The notes beneath the pieces are model-generated. The model had not been told where the DNA came from. It worked only from the letters and a program-made list of their open reading frames with translations, and did not search any database. Both the position numbers and the translations under genes were made by a program. A DNA stretch of 59,533 nt from an uncultured Duncaniella sp. (GTDB taxonomy: Bacteria; Bacteroidota; Bacteroidia; Bacteroidales; Muribaculaceae): positions 1 to 59,533 of the forward strand of contig CAJUIX010000020.1 in assembly GCA_910586665.1 (NCBI GenBank), written 5' to 3'. Every line of letters begins with the position of its first letter. Position 1 is the first letter of the stretch. Shown one piece after another: positions 26,859 to 35,272 of this stretch.

Positions 26859-29096
26859 ATGGAAATATTTACTCTCCTCATACTCGCAGCAGTAGTCATT
26901 ATTGTCATCAAGACAGGCGCAGATGTCTCCTATATAAAGGGGCAAAACAATTTGCTCCATCAGGACATTGACATGCTGCGCGAGGAGCTCCGGCGAATAT
27001 CTGCCGGAAAAGTTCCTGCCGCTGACGACATTAGCGAGCTCCCTATTATCAGTAATGCAGACCCGGAAGCTGCTTTTGACAACGAAAAACCACCTCAATG
27101 GGAGGAAACGGAGTCCGAAAAGGCTCTGAATGACGATTGTCAAAAAGATTTGTCGGAGGAGGCAGATGCTCCACGCCCAAACAACTGGGAGAAGCTTATC
27201 GGTGTCAACCTTTTCAGCAAAATAGGCATACTCGTGCTCATCGTCGGTATAGGATTCTTTGTAAAATATGCCATTGACCGCGACTGGATCAACGAGGTGA
27301 CACGCACAATGCTTGGTATCGGCGTCGGCCTCGCTCTATGGGCGATTGCCTACCGAATCCGCGACAGCTACCGTAGTTTTTCTTCGATTCTTGCCGGCGG
27401 TGGATTCGCGATATGCTTCACCTGTATCGCAATAGCATTTCATCTCTACTCTATCTTCTCGGCTTTCACTACACTCTCGCTCCTCGTGGGCCTGACAATC
27501 GCTATGATAGCTGTATCGCTGCGTTACGACCGGCTTGAACTTGCCATTATATCCATTGTCGGAGCTTTCGCAGCCCCGTTTATCGCCTCGGATGGCGGAG
27601 GCTCCTTCCTCTTCGTACTGGCCTACGTCGCAGTGCTCGACACAGCCATGTTTGCCGTCACGATGACGAAAAACTGGTGGTCGCTGCCGCCTCTTTCATG
27701 TTTCCTCACCTATCTTGTCTGCACCATAGGATTTTTTTCGGGGGAACCAGCCGAGAACCACCATGCATGGTGGCTTGCAGCCATAGCATATTACTTCATT
27801 CTCTTTTCAATACCTCTGACGAGTGCGGTTTTCAGGAATTCGAAACGCTCGCAGGTGCTATTCTGGTCTGTATCGGCAATCATCATCAACGGATTAGCCT
27901 ATCTGTGCTTCGGAGTCTATCTGGTGGATAGCATCACGACGCTGCCTCAGGCCGAAGGTGCCATAGGGCTGCTTGGCGCATGTATAAATTTCGGCATCTA
28001 TCTCAAATTCTACTTAAAAAGGAAGGAGGGTCCCGGAAGCAATCTGCTCGTTGTGCTCATAGCCGCGTTTGCTCTCGCAGGCGGCCTGGCGCTTTTCACC
28101 GATACAGGGATATGGCCGGCAGCCGCAGGAATCGAAGCAGCCGCTCTGTCGTGGCTCCACATCCGAAGCGGCCGCCGCATCTATAAACGCCTCGCTCTCA
28201 TCATCGGGCTTCCGCTGACAGCGCTGCTGCTTGTCTACGCATTTTCAGGAAAATTCCGGCTCGACTTTGCGTGGGGATATATTGTCACGGGACTGGCGTT
28301 TGCAGGAAGTGGCTGCCTCGCTATCGGCAAACAGCTCAGAGAGGGAGTGAGACCGGCACGGATACTCTCTACCGGCGCTCTATGGGCAGGATGCGCCATA
28401 GGCATTATAGGCTGCTATATGGTGTTTGACCATTATCTAAGCCGGCCGTTGGCTCTCGGGACAACGCTGCTACTGACAGCGTCAGTGATGCTCTTGGCGC
28501 TCACCACCATCGGCCGGCGCGGGATTTGGTCACTCTACCTGTTCCTTCCCGGACTCTGCGCCCTCCTTCTCGCCCTAATGGGCATGCCCGCCCCCGGAAA
28601 ATTAATTGAAAATATCCCACTTCTGGCAGCTATGGCAACTATCGCCGGAGTCTATCTGATATGCGCCGCCGACATTTTCACAGGACGAAGCAAGCTGATG
28701 ACTGACATTAAGCTCTACACCATATATTTCCACGTCGCAGCCAGCATCTTCGCAGTGATTGTCGTACTCTACTGCCTCGACATGGCCGGACTTCAGCAGC
28801 TGCGCAGCGCCGGAGTATCGATAGCGCTCACCGCATGTGCGGCAACACAGATGGTAATCGGTATGCGCCACCACAATAAGCTGCTGCGACTGGTGGCACT
28901 CTGCGTATTCGGCATAGTTATCATAAAGCTCGGAGTCTATGATGTATGGAAAATGGTCGCTATCGGCAGAATCATCGTCTTCATCCTGCTTGGAATAATC
29001 CTGCTCGCCGTCTCCTTCCTCTACCAACGACTCCGCAACGCCCTCCTCAACGAGAAGGGAGGAAAGAAGGATATAGATATTAATTCTGAAACTTAG
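26859..29096 (+). CDS. DUF2339 family multi-pass membrane protein
   Basis: 745 residues. One N-terminal membrane helix (MEIFTLLILAAVVIIVI), a charged cytoplasmic linker with coiled-coil character (about 25-110), then NWEKLIGVNLFSKIGILVLIVGIGFFVKYAI, the DUF2339 signature. It continues with about 20 hydrophobic segments to the C-terminus. Function unknown; an inner-membrane location is certain from sequence. The gene is in normal host composition, and the DNA becomes clearly more AT-rich right after it. Confidence 0.85.
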   Translation: MEIFTLLILAAVVIIVIKTGADVSYIKGQNNLLHQDIDMLREELRRISAGKVPAADDISELPIISNADPEAAFDNEKPPQWEETESEKALNDDCQKDLSEEADAPRPNNWEKLIGVNLFSKIGILVLIVGIGFFVKYAIDRDWINEVTRTMLGIGVGLALWAIAYRIRDSYRSFSSILAGGGFAICFTCIAIAFHLYSIFSAFTTLSLLVGLTIAMIAVSLRYDRLELAIISIVGAFAAPFIASDGGGSFLFVLAYVAVLDTAMFAVTMTKNWWSLPPLSCFLTYLVCTIGFFSGEPAENHHAWWLAAIAYYFILFSIPLTSAVFRNSKRSQVLFWSVSAIIINGLAYLCFGVYLVDSITTLPQAEGAIGLLGACINFGIYLKFYLKRKEGPGSNLLVVLIAAFALAGGLALFTDTGIWPAAAGIEAAALSWLHIRSGRRIYKRLALIIGLPLTALLLVYAFSGKFRLDFAWGYIVTGLAFAGSGCLAIGKQLREGVRPARILSTGALWAGCAIGIIGCYMVFDHYLSRPLALGTTLLLTASVMLLALTTIGRRGIWSLYLFLPGLCALLLALMGMPAPGKLIENIPLLAAMATIAGVYLICAADIFTGRSKLMTDIKLYTIYFHVAASIFAVIVVLYCLDMAGLQQLRSAGVSIALTACAATQMVIGMRHHNKLLRLVALCVFGIVIIKLGVYDVWKMVAIGRIIVFILLGIILLAVSFLYQRLRNALLNEKGGKKDIDINSET

Positions 29097-29149
29097 GCAG
29101 GAAATCATTTTTATTTCGTAAATTTGGTCAGATATATTTTATCAGCGCT
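29097..29149 (+). promoter_or_regulatory. Candidate promoter for the small frame 29150-29362
   Basis: TTAG at 29093-29096 and TAAATTTG at 29119-29126 are 22 nt apart, a little over the usual 19-20 nt. Transcription would begin near 29132. The downstream frame has no ATG, so this element's role is uncertain. Confidence 0.35.
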
Positions 29150-29362
29150 ATTGAGAAATCATTCAGTGATAGCGCCGACTCATTGGCAACAGCGATAGAC
29201 GAATGGAAAGATAAGGCTATTGCATACCTGCACGGAAACAACCGCCAGGAATCAGGCCATATCCTGAAAATTCTTAAAACCACACTCGTTTCAATAATTG
29301 ACCGCATGGAAGCGGGTGATGACAGGGAGTACATTTCGTTAAAAATTGACGAATTACCCTGA
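29150..29362 (+). pseudogene. ATG-less frame, truncated gene or non-canonical start
   Basis: A frame open from 29090 to TGA at 29360-29362 has normal protein composition: IEKSFSDSADSLATAIDEW, then KDKAIAYLHGNNRQE, helix-rich, ending ISLKIDELP. There is no upstream ATG, GTG or TTG; the only early candidates are ATT at 29150 or TTG near 29183. It could be the 3' part of a gene lost at an insertion boundary, or a small partner of the AAA ATPase gene that starts 55 nt downstream. I do not recognise it. Confidence 0.4.
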
Positions 29363-29366
29363 CATA

Positions 29367-29397
29367 TTGCTATTCTCAACGATAATTGATACATTTG
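29367..29397 (+). promoter_or_regulatory. Promoter of the AAA ATPase gene
   Basis: TTGC at 29367-29370, 19 nt, then TACATTTG at 29390-29397. Predicted start of transcription near 29403, giving a leader of about 14 nt to the ATG at 29417. Confidence 0.6.
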
Positions 29398-29416
29398 CAT
29401 TTAAGTTTTAGATATT

Positions 29417-30727
29417 ATGAGTTCCTACCTCTTTGAACTGAACGACTATCACGCTGTAAAAAAAGCAGAAATCGTGATTGACGGAATCACGGTGCTTTCG
29501 GGCCTCAACGGTTCGGGAAAGTCGACTGTTGCCCGCTGGCTCCACCATGTCGTCAAAGTTCTTAATGAGTACGACTCAATGGTTGAGAAGGAAGGTGTGG
29601 GACAATTCATGTCACTTCTTTCCAAGATGCACAGAGCCGTGGCCGCTCTTGATGACAATAGGGAAATCCGAAAGATGAATGACCTATCTGACGAAGTCCG
29701 TGCATCAAACATAGCATATCTGTACGAGACAGGAGCCTTTTTTGACAAAGCAAAACTCATTGTTCACAACGCTATTTTAAAAAGTATTGACAACAATGAT
29801 GAAGCACCCGCATTGCAAAGACTCCAATCGTTCTTCAATGTCCCTGTTGAAGAAACAGACAATATAGATGTGTATGCCGATAAGGTCCTGACAGCCTTGG
29901 AGAATGAGTATTTGGATCTCTTAAAAAATATCACTAAAAAGAAATCCCTGCGAAATGCAGAAGAATTCGGAGATAAAGTATTTTCAATAGCTGACAGTTC
30001 TATTGAAGATTCTTCAATTAATATAGGATTCAAGGAAGACGGAACTGACTTAGTTTCAGAAGATTCTTTCAAAATGCCTCTGAATCTGAGGAATGTAATC
30101 TATATCGACACTCAAAAAATCGGGGAGGCACTTGAACTGTTCAACAATAGCGAACTGTCGGATATGCTTTATGTTCCACGCGAGGACTCAAGTTCGGAAG
30201 CCAAGGCTATAGCCCGTGTCATACAGGATATTATCGGAGGTGATGTTGATGTAAAAACAAAGGAAAAATCAATTTTTAGTTCTCGCAACCGATATATGTT
30301 TGTCAGCAAGGGAGGCGACAGCTTCAATCTGCGCGGGGCGGCTACGGGAATCATATCCTTCTCCTATATTTTGCAACTGATTAAGAACGGCTGGATTGAC
30401 GACGGCACACTCCTGATTATCGACGAGCCTGAATGTCACCTGCATCCGCAATGGATTGTGGACTACGCCCGTATGCTCGTGTTGCTCAATAAAAAATTAG
30501 GCACCAAAGTGCTGATTTCATCCCACAACCCCGACATGGTCAGCGCCATAGAGTCAATTGCAAGGAAGGAAGGCATCTCAGAACAGACCAATTTCTATCT
30601 CTCCGAGAAAGATCCTGAATCCGAAGGGCAGTTTGTGTTCCACAACCTGGGCAACAACATAGAGAAGATTTTCGACTCTTTCAACATCGCAATCGAGCGC
30701 ATCAGCGACTACGGCACCCAAAATTGA
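29417..30727 (+). CDS. AAA (AAA_21/ABC-like) ATPase, possible defence protein
   Basis: 436 residues. Walker A GLNGSGKST is at about 31-39. A long insert with coiled-coil character (about 60-210) follows. Signature-like RGAATGIISFSYIL precedes Walker B LLIIDEPECHLHPQW (about 335-350) and the H-motif ISSHNPDMVSAIES. This is the layout of stand-alone SMC/RecF-like ATPases found in many phage-defence and toxin systems. The base composition is distinctly AT-richer than the neighbours, suggesting horizontal acquisition. No nuclease domain is visible. The partner, if any, may be the broken frame just upstream. Confidence 0.8.
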   Translation: MSSYLFELNDYHAVKKAEIVIDGITVLSGLNGSGKSTVARWLHHVVKVLNEYDSMVEKEGVGQFMSLLSKMHRAVAALDDNREIRKMNDLSDEVRASNIAYLYETGAFFDKAKLIVHNAILKSIDNNDEAPALQRLQSFFNVPVEETDNIDVYADKVLTALENEYLDLLKNITKKKSLRNAEEFGDKVFSIADSSIEDSSINIGFKEDGTDLVSEDSFKMPLNLRNVIYIDTQKIGEALELFNNSELSDMLYVPREDSSSEAKAIARVIQDIIGGDVDVKTKEKSIFSSRNRYMFVSKGGDSFNLRGAATGIISFSYILQLIKNGWIDDGTLLIIDEPECHLHPQWIVDYARMLVLLNKKLGTKVLISSHNPDMVSAIESIARKEGISEQTNFYLSEKDPESEGQFVFHNLGNNIEKIFDSFNIAIERISDYGTQN

Positions 30728-30762
30728 GGATTAATATCAATTCAGGGTAAGAAGTGTTACAA

Positions 30763-31446
30763 TCAGCCGGACATTTGGTCGGATTCGTGGAGGAGGCGGG
30801 AGGTGGGTGTGATTGAGAGGGAGGCGGGATTGTGACGTGGACCGAAGGAGAGGTAGAAGCCGTGGTCGAGGAGCTGGCGGGCGAGCTGTGACTTGCCGCG
30901 GAAGCCGTGGATAATCCAGGGGCGCGAGGGGTGCCAAAGTTTTTTCAAGGCTATGATTTCGGAGAAGGCGCGGACGATGTGGAGTATCATCGGTTTGCCG
31001 AGCGTTTCGGACAGTTCGAAGTGTATGCGCAGCAGTTCCGCCTGCCGCGCGAGGATTTCCTCGCGGCTTTCATCATGAAATTTTTTAGGACTGATTTCCT
31101 CGCAGCCGGCTCCGGGATACACTATCAGTTTTTCAGGATTATTTTTTGAAAAAGGGCCTCCGACGGGGTCGAGGCCGCACTCGCCTATGGCCACGACTTG
31201 CGGCTCGGCTGCGAGGGCACGGAGGAGGCGGAGGGCGCGGGGGGTGACGCTACCGACATTCCAGGGATGTATGCCTACAGAATAAAGATAGCCCCTGCGC
31301 AGGAGCGGTTGGGGCATAGCGGAGGCGTCGACAGGGTCGATGTCAACAACGGCATTGCGCCTCAGGCTGTGGGTGTGGGCGTCAAAGGTGACGATGGGGA
31401 TGCGGATGCCGGGTAGGGGGATGTCGATGCGCTGACGGGACATCAT
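30763..31446 (-). CDS. TatD-family metal-dependent hydrolase
   Basis: 227 residues from the ATG at 31446, which overlaps the yidD stop as ATGA. A longer frame to 31566 is rejected because those codons lie over yidD and are not family-like. Motifs: FDAHTHSL (HxH), GIHPWN, IGECGLD, ILHIVRAFSEI and WIIHGFRG. A somewhat shortened TatD family member of the kind found in Bacteroidota. Probably a phosphodiesterase or DNase; exact substrate unknown. Last gene of the LOG-DUF4271-hemD-rnpA-yidD-tatD group. Confidence 0.85.
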   Translation of the reverse strand: MMSRQRIDIPLPGIRIPIVTFDAHTHSLRRNAVVDIDPVDASAMPQPLLRRGYLYSVGIHPWNVGSVTPRALRLLRALAAEPQVVAIGECGLDPVGGPFSKNNPEKLIVYPGAGCEEISPKKFHDESREEILARQAELLRIHFELSETLGKPMILHIVRAFSEIIALKKLWHPSRPWIIHGFRGKSQLARQLLDHGFYLSFGPRHNPASLSITPTSRLLHESDQMSG

Positions 31447-31658
31447 GGCACCGGGTCGTAGCCCGAACCTCCCCAGGGGTGGCAGCGGCTGATGCGTCTG
31501 AGGGCGAGCCACAGCCCCTTGACGGGTCCGTGTTTCATCACTGCCTCGACCGCATACTGGCTGCACGTCGGGGTGAAGCGGCAGGCCGGGGGGAAGAGCG
31601 GCGAGATGCAGAGCTGGTAAAATCTAATCGGGAGTATGAGGAGACGGCGGAGCAGCAT
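31443..31658 (-). CDS. yidD: Membrane protein insertion efficiency factor YidD
   Basis: 71 residues with the whole-family signature: IRFYQLCISPLFPPACRFTPTCSQYAVEA and CHPWGGSGYDPVP. Assists YidC-mediated membrane insertion. It overlaps rnpA by 35 nt at its 5' end and tatD by 4 nt at its 3' end. The rnpA-yidD order is widely conserved. Confidence 0.95.
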   Translation of the reverse strand: MLLRRLLILPIRFYQLCISPLFPPACRFTPTCSQYAVEAVMKHGPVKGLWLALRRISRCHPWGGSGYDPVP

Positions 31659-32058
31659 CGTGAAGTGAGTGTGTGTTGGAGAGTTCGCGGTTGATGCGGG
31701 AGAGGATACGGACGACGGCGCGGTTGATGGCGGCGTAGTCCGACAGCTCCTTGGCGACGTAGATAAAGGCTATGTCGACGGGGATGTCGCGCGGGAAGAG
31801 GGAGCGGTTGAGGCGGTAGGCCTCGCGGACGCGGCGGCGCATCTTCACGCGGTCGACGGCATGGCGCACCTTCTTCTTGGGTATCGAGACGAGAAACTGG
31901 GGGCAGTCGGCGGAGCGGCGCGAGGGGTTGACGCGCCACAACGCCCGGAGAGGATAGGCCATGACGGACAGCGCAGCGGGATTGCCGCGGTCAAAAAGTT
32001 GGCCGATAGCTATCTCGCTGCGGAGTTTTTCTATTTTATATAGCCGTTGTCCAATCAT
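31624..32058 (-). CDS. rnpA: Ribonuclease P protein component
   Basis: About 144 residues from the ATG at 32058 (MIGQRLYKIEKLRSEIAIGQLF); an upstream start at 32139 adds a 27-residue basic stretch not seen in the family. The RNR motif reads KMRRRVREAYRLNR. Binds the RNase P RNA and assists 5' maturation of tRNAs. Overlaps yidD by 35 nt. Confidence 0.93.
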   Translation of the reverse strand: MIGQRLYKIEKLRSEIAIGQLFDRGNPAALSVMAYPLRALWRVNPSRRSADCPQFLVSIPKKKVRHAVDRVKMRRRVREAYRLNRSLFPRDIPVDIAFIYVAKELSDYAAINRAVVRILSRINRELSNTHSLHDAAPPSPHTPD

Positions 32059-32095
32059 TTCCGTGTGGTGACGAACTCGGGGTTTGTGCCAGGGC

Positions 32096-32851
32096 TTACT
32101 TTTCGCTTTCGGCCTCTTCCTCCTTGAGGAAGTTTTCAAGAGCGGCAGTCATCGAGGGGGCCTTTACGGAGGGGGCTTCGAGGTCGAGGCGTAGACCGGC
32201 GTTGCGGACGGCCTGGGCGGTCGTTGCGCCGAAGCATCCGATTCGGATATCGTTCTGCTCGAATCCGGGGAAGTTTTTCAGCAGGGAGTCAATCCCGGAG
32301 GGGCTGAAGAAGAGGAGCATGTCATAATCAAACTTCTCGTCGGGACCGAAGTCGTTGGAGACGGTGCGATACATGACTGCCTTCGTGTAGTTGATGCCGT
32401 TCTGATCGAGGATTCCCGTGTCCTCTTTGTGGACGTCGGATACGATGTAGAGGAAACGCTCCTTCTTGTGCTTGATGAGGAAGGGGAGGAGGCTGTCGAG
32501 CTTGCCTGTCTCGCCGTGGAAAATCTTGCGCTTGCGATAGACGATGTATTTCTGTAGATATAGGGCGATTGACTCCGTGGTGCAGAAATATTTCATCGTA
32601 TCGGGAATGGAGATGCGCATCTCCTCACAAAGTCTGAAGAAATGGTCAATAGCTGTGCGGGCGGTGAAGATTATTGCCGTGAAGTCAGAGATTGATATTT
32701 TTGACTGACGAAATTCCTTTGCGGTAAGCCCCTCAACTTTGATAAAAGGCCGGAACTCGATTTCCACCCCGTACTTGTCGGCAATATCATAGTAGGGAGA
32801 TTTGTCGGAAGAAGGTTTCGGCTGGGAAACTAATACTTTTTTTACTTTCAC
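32096..32851 (-). CDS. hemD: Uroporphyrinogen-III synthase (HemD family)
   Basis: 251 residues starting at GTG (32851), MKVKKVLVSQPKPSSDKSPYYD. Two Rossmann-like halves with AIIFTARTAIDHFF in the first and LLFFSPSGIDSLL and GCFGATTAQAVRNAGL in the second, as in HemD. Cyclises hydroxymethylbilane. It sits between DUF4271 (12-nt gap) and rnpA, a conserved Bacteroidota arrangement. Catalytic residues are not conserved in this family, so the name rests on overall pattern. Confidence 0.85.
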   Translation of the reverse strand: MKVKKVLVSQPKPSSDKSPYYDIADKYGVEIEFRPFIKVEGLTAKEFRQSKISISDFTAIIFTARTAIDHFFRLCEEMRISIPDTMKYFCTTESIALYLQKYIVYRKRKIFHGETGKLDSLLPFLIKHKKERFLYIVSDVHKEDTGILDQNGINYTKAVMYRTVSNDFGPDEKFDYDMLLFFSPSGIDSLLKNFPGFEQNDIRIGCFGATTAQAVRNAGLRLDLEAPSVKAPSMTAALENFLKEEEAESEK

Positions 32852-32863
32852 TGTCAGTAGAGC

Positions 32864-33682
32864 TTAGGGTTGTAATTGGCTTATATATCCGATGCTTCTG
32901 AAGATGAGCACTGGGGGTACAATTTCGAGAGTGCAAAGATACAAAATAAAATAAAGCAACGAGCCAAAATTGTCGTAAAAAAGCCTAAAACCCTTGAAAA
33001 TAAATATTAAACGAGCGATTATATAGCATGAGGCTCCCGTGATGACCACCACTTCGGCCTGCTCCGGGTTGAAGAGGACCACGAGCGCGGGAACCACGAG
33101 CGCAAGCGCCAAGAGGGCCTGCGAGGCATTGAATCCTTTGAGCCACTGCCGGGCTGAGAGGCGGTCGGTGAACACATAGCCGACCACGCGGTAGGCCGCC
33201 AGCTGCCAGACGTAGTAAAACACCGCGACGAGGCTGATGGAGGCTATCTCGGCAAAGGTGCGGAGGGGAGTGGAGAAGCCGAAATAGCTCATGCCCGCGC
33301 TTATGATGATGCCCTCGCAGAGACAGGCGAGGAGTATGACGGAAATCTGTATGCCGGTCTCGCTGAAAGTGCGGACGCTGAAGGAGTCGTCGGTGCGGCG
33401 CACCGACCAGAGGTCGTAGGAGAAGTTCTTGAGGAAGGTCGAGTAGTGGCGGGAGTTGTAGGCAAGGAGGAGGAACACCCCGATGATAAGGCAGAGAACG
33501 CCTGAGTCGTAGCCCGGAAGCTGCGTGCGCGTGTCAGGCTCCACGCCCCGGGTGAAGGGTATGACGCCGAGGGTCATCTCCTGCTTCTCGAGCGCGGAAG
33601 TCGGGGCCTCATACTCGCGGCAGACCGTGGGGGCACTGAAAAGCGATGACTGTATGGAATCTGTCGGCTGTCCGGGATTCAT
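32864..33682 (-). CDS. DUF4271 membrane protein
   Basis: 272 residues. Proline-rich N-terminus, then six to eight hydrophobic segments (for example GVLCLIIGVFLLLAYNSR and LLALALVVPALVVLFN), ending IFRSIGYISQLQP. Typical DUF4271, a Bacteroidota-specific inner-membrane family almost always next to hemD. Function unknown. Its ATG overlaps the stop of the LOG gene (ATGA). Confidence 0.85.
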   Translation of the reverse strand: MNPGQPTDSIQSSLFSAPTVCREYEAPTSALEKQEMTLGVIPFTRGVEPDTRTQLPGYDSGVLCLIIGVFLLLAYNSRHYSTFLKNFSYDLWSVRRTDDSFSVRTFSETGIQISVILLACLCEGIIISAGMSYFGFSTPLRTFAEIASISLVAVFYYVWQLAAYRVVGYVFTDRLSARQWLKGFNASQALLALALVVPALVVLFNPEQAEVVVITGASCYIIARLIFIFKGFRLFYDNFGSLLYFILYLCTLEIVPPVLIFRSIGYISQLQP

Positions 33683-34239
33683 CTCTCTTTATTGATTATC
33701 TGCATTGCTTCCTCGGGGGTGGCTGCGACAGTGGCGGGGATGTAGCCGCCGCGCATGAAGCCCTTGGCCCTCATCGACTCGAAGAGCCGCAGAAGGTCGT
33801 CGTAGTAACCGCCGGTGTTGACTATCACCACCTGGCCGGCGAAGAGGCCGAGCTGGTGCCAGGTCATGATTTCGGCAAGCTCGTCGAGGGTGCCGATGCC
33901 TCCGGGGAGGGCCACTGCTGCACGCGACATGGAGGCCATAGTCTGCTTGCGGACGTGCATCGACTCGGTGTCGATGCACTCTGTCAGCCGCGGGTGGTTC
34001 CAGCCCTTCTCTATCATGAAGTGGGGCAGGACGCCGACCGCCTTTCCCCCGGCGTCGACAGCGCCCTCGATGGCGGCTGCCATCATGCCGCCGGCACCGC
34101 CTCCGCAGACCAGAGTGAGGCCGGCGGAGGCTATGAGCGCACCCATGCGGCGCGCGGTGTCCATGTAGACAGGAGCTATGTCGGACGACGAGGCGCAATA
34201 GACCGCCACGCCTGTGGGAAGTGTGTCATTCTGATTCAT
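33679..34239 (-). CDS. LOG family protein (TIGR00730), nucleoside-5'-monophosphate phosphoribohydrolase
   Basis: 186 residues with CGGGAGGMM and the active-site PGGIGTLDELAE motif (consensus PGGxGTxxE). Full length. LOG proteins split nucleoside 5'-monophosphates into base and ribose phosphate. A TAATTTTG -7 element at 34245-34252 (minus strand) lies only 5 nt ahead of the ATG, so the mRNA may be nearly leaderless. Confidence 0.92.
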   Translation of the reverse strand: MNQNDTLPTGVAVYCASSSDIAPVYMDTARRMGALIASAGLTLVCGGGAGGMMAAAIEGAVDAGGKAVGVLPHFMIEKGWNHPRLTECIDTESMHVRKQTMASMSRAAVALPGGIGTLDELAEIMTWHQLGLFAGQVVIVNTGGYYDDLLRLFESMRAKGFMRGGYIPATVAATPEEAMQIINKER

Positions 34240-34328
34240 GACCGCAAAATTAGCAATAAATTCCGAGAAATTGGCTGGGGGAGAGTAACTAACCTACAAA
34301 AACTATTTGCAACAACCTAATAATGTGG

Positions 34329-34772
34329 TTAGAAATAAGGTTTTCGGACAAATGGGGTGGTGAGGGCGGAGCGGATTGTGGATACGGCCTCGCGGCGAGC
34401 GGAAGCAAATTTTTCGGCAAGCGCGGGGGAGGTGGCGAGGAGTGAGCTTTCGAGGACGTGCATCGCGACGGCCCGTTCCAACTGCCGGCGCAGCGGCGTG
34501 GCGGGGACCGACGCGGGGAGCCGGATGTCGAGACTGAGAAGGCCCGACTCCCCGTCGTCGTCCATGCCGGCCATGTCGCTGACGAAGGGGAGGAGCTCGA
34601 GCACCGTCGCTGCAAACGACGAGCGGATTATCGTCAGCAGCGGCTCCGGCCGCCCGCGGTCGAGCAGAGGCGCGAGCAGGAGACGCTGGTCAGGCGTGGC
34701 AGTGAGCATTTCGAAGGCCGCAAGAGCGCATACGCTGTCGGAAATCGATGACAGGGAGAGTGAAAAGGTCAT
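34329..34772 (-). CDS. Small protein of unknown function (147 aa) in the portal region
   Basis: 147 residues, mainly helical, with no signal peptide or membrane helix. Visible: LLAPLLDRGRPEPLLTIIRSSFAATVLELLPF (two helices) and a C-terminal amphipathic helix ending FVRKPYF. ATG overlaps the stop of the preceding gene by 4 nt (34769-34772), so the two are translationally coupled. I do not recognise it. Host-like composition. By position it could be a further virion or adaptor part, or belong to a separate small operon. Confidence 0.55.
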   Translation of the reverse strand: MTFSLSLSSISDSVCALAAFEMLTATPDQRLLLAPLLDRGRPEPLLTIIRSSFAATVLELLPFVSDMAGMDDDGESGLLSLDIRLPASVPATPLRRQLERAVAMHVLESSLLATSPALAEKFASARREAVSTIRSALTTPFVRKPYF

Positions 34773-35176
34773 GGCATGTAGAGTTTCTTGTTTTGGAAAT
34801 CAAAATATCGGTAGACGAGCTTCAGGGCCGTCGTAGGGGCAATGAAGTATTGCGAGGCATGGCCGTCGGCAAGCACCGAGGCGAGTGCCGTCGGGAGGTT
34901 GACGCCGCGGCTCTGCATCAGGCGCTCCGAGCGGGCGTTGAGTTCGAGCCACAGGGCATAGCGGCGGTCGCGGCTCAAGCGCAGACATCCGTGACGGAGC
35001 ACCCGGAGCATGCGCAGGGCGTAGTCGTAGGTGCAGTAATAGGCCGGTGCCGGTGAGAGCGCCGCTTGTGCAGCCACCCGGGAGAGGTCGAGGGCTGCAC
35101 CCGGGGTGGCGGAGTCCATGATGCGCTTCACTTCTGCGATGAAATGGCGGTTTCTGAGGTCAATGAGGGTTAGCAT
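34769..35176 (-). CDS. Small protein of unknown function (135 aa) in the portal region
   Basis: 135 residues, basic and helical, with NRHFIAEVKRIMDSA near the start and many Tyr and Arg. No known motif recognised. It follows the portal gene by 96 nt and has its own TATATTTG -7 element at 35236-35243 on the minus strand, so it may be transcribed both with and without the portal gene. It is translationally coupled to the 147-residue gene. Confidence 0.6.
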   Translation of the reverse strand: MLTLIDLRNRHFIAEVKRIMDSATPGAALDLSRVAAQAALSPAPAYYCTYDYALRMLRVLRHGCLRLSRDRRYALWLELNARSERLMQSRGVNLPTALASVLADGHASQYFIAPTTALKLVYRYFDFQNKKLYMP

Positions 35177-35235
35177 AATGTGGTTTATAATTTAAATGTT
35201 ATAAAAAAATGGTTATTATGTTAGTTTTGTATTGG

Positions 35236-35243
35236 CAAATATA
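35236..35243 (-). promoter_or_regulatory. Candidate -7 element for the 135/147-residue gene pair
   Basis: TATATTTG on the minus strand, about 60 nt before the ATG at 35176. No clear TTTG partner upstream; TTTTCACTG lies near the expected place. Confidence 0.35.
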
Positions 35244-35272
35244 CCACACCAACAGTGAAAATACCGCGCACA

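Noticed and set aside
31447..31566. N-terminal extension of the TatD protein
   Set aside because: Those codons are the yidD gene in another frame; the ATG at 31446 overlaps the yidD stop as a normal coupled start.
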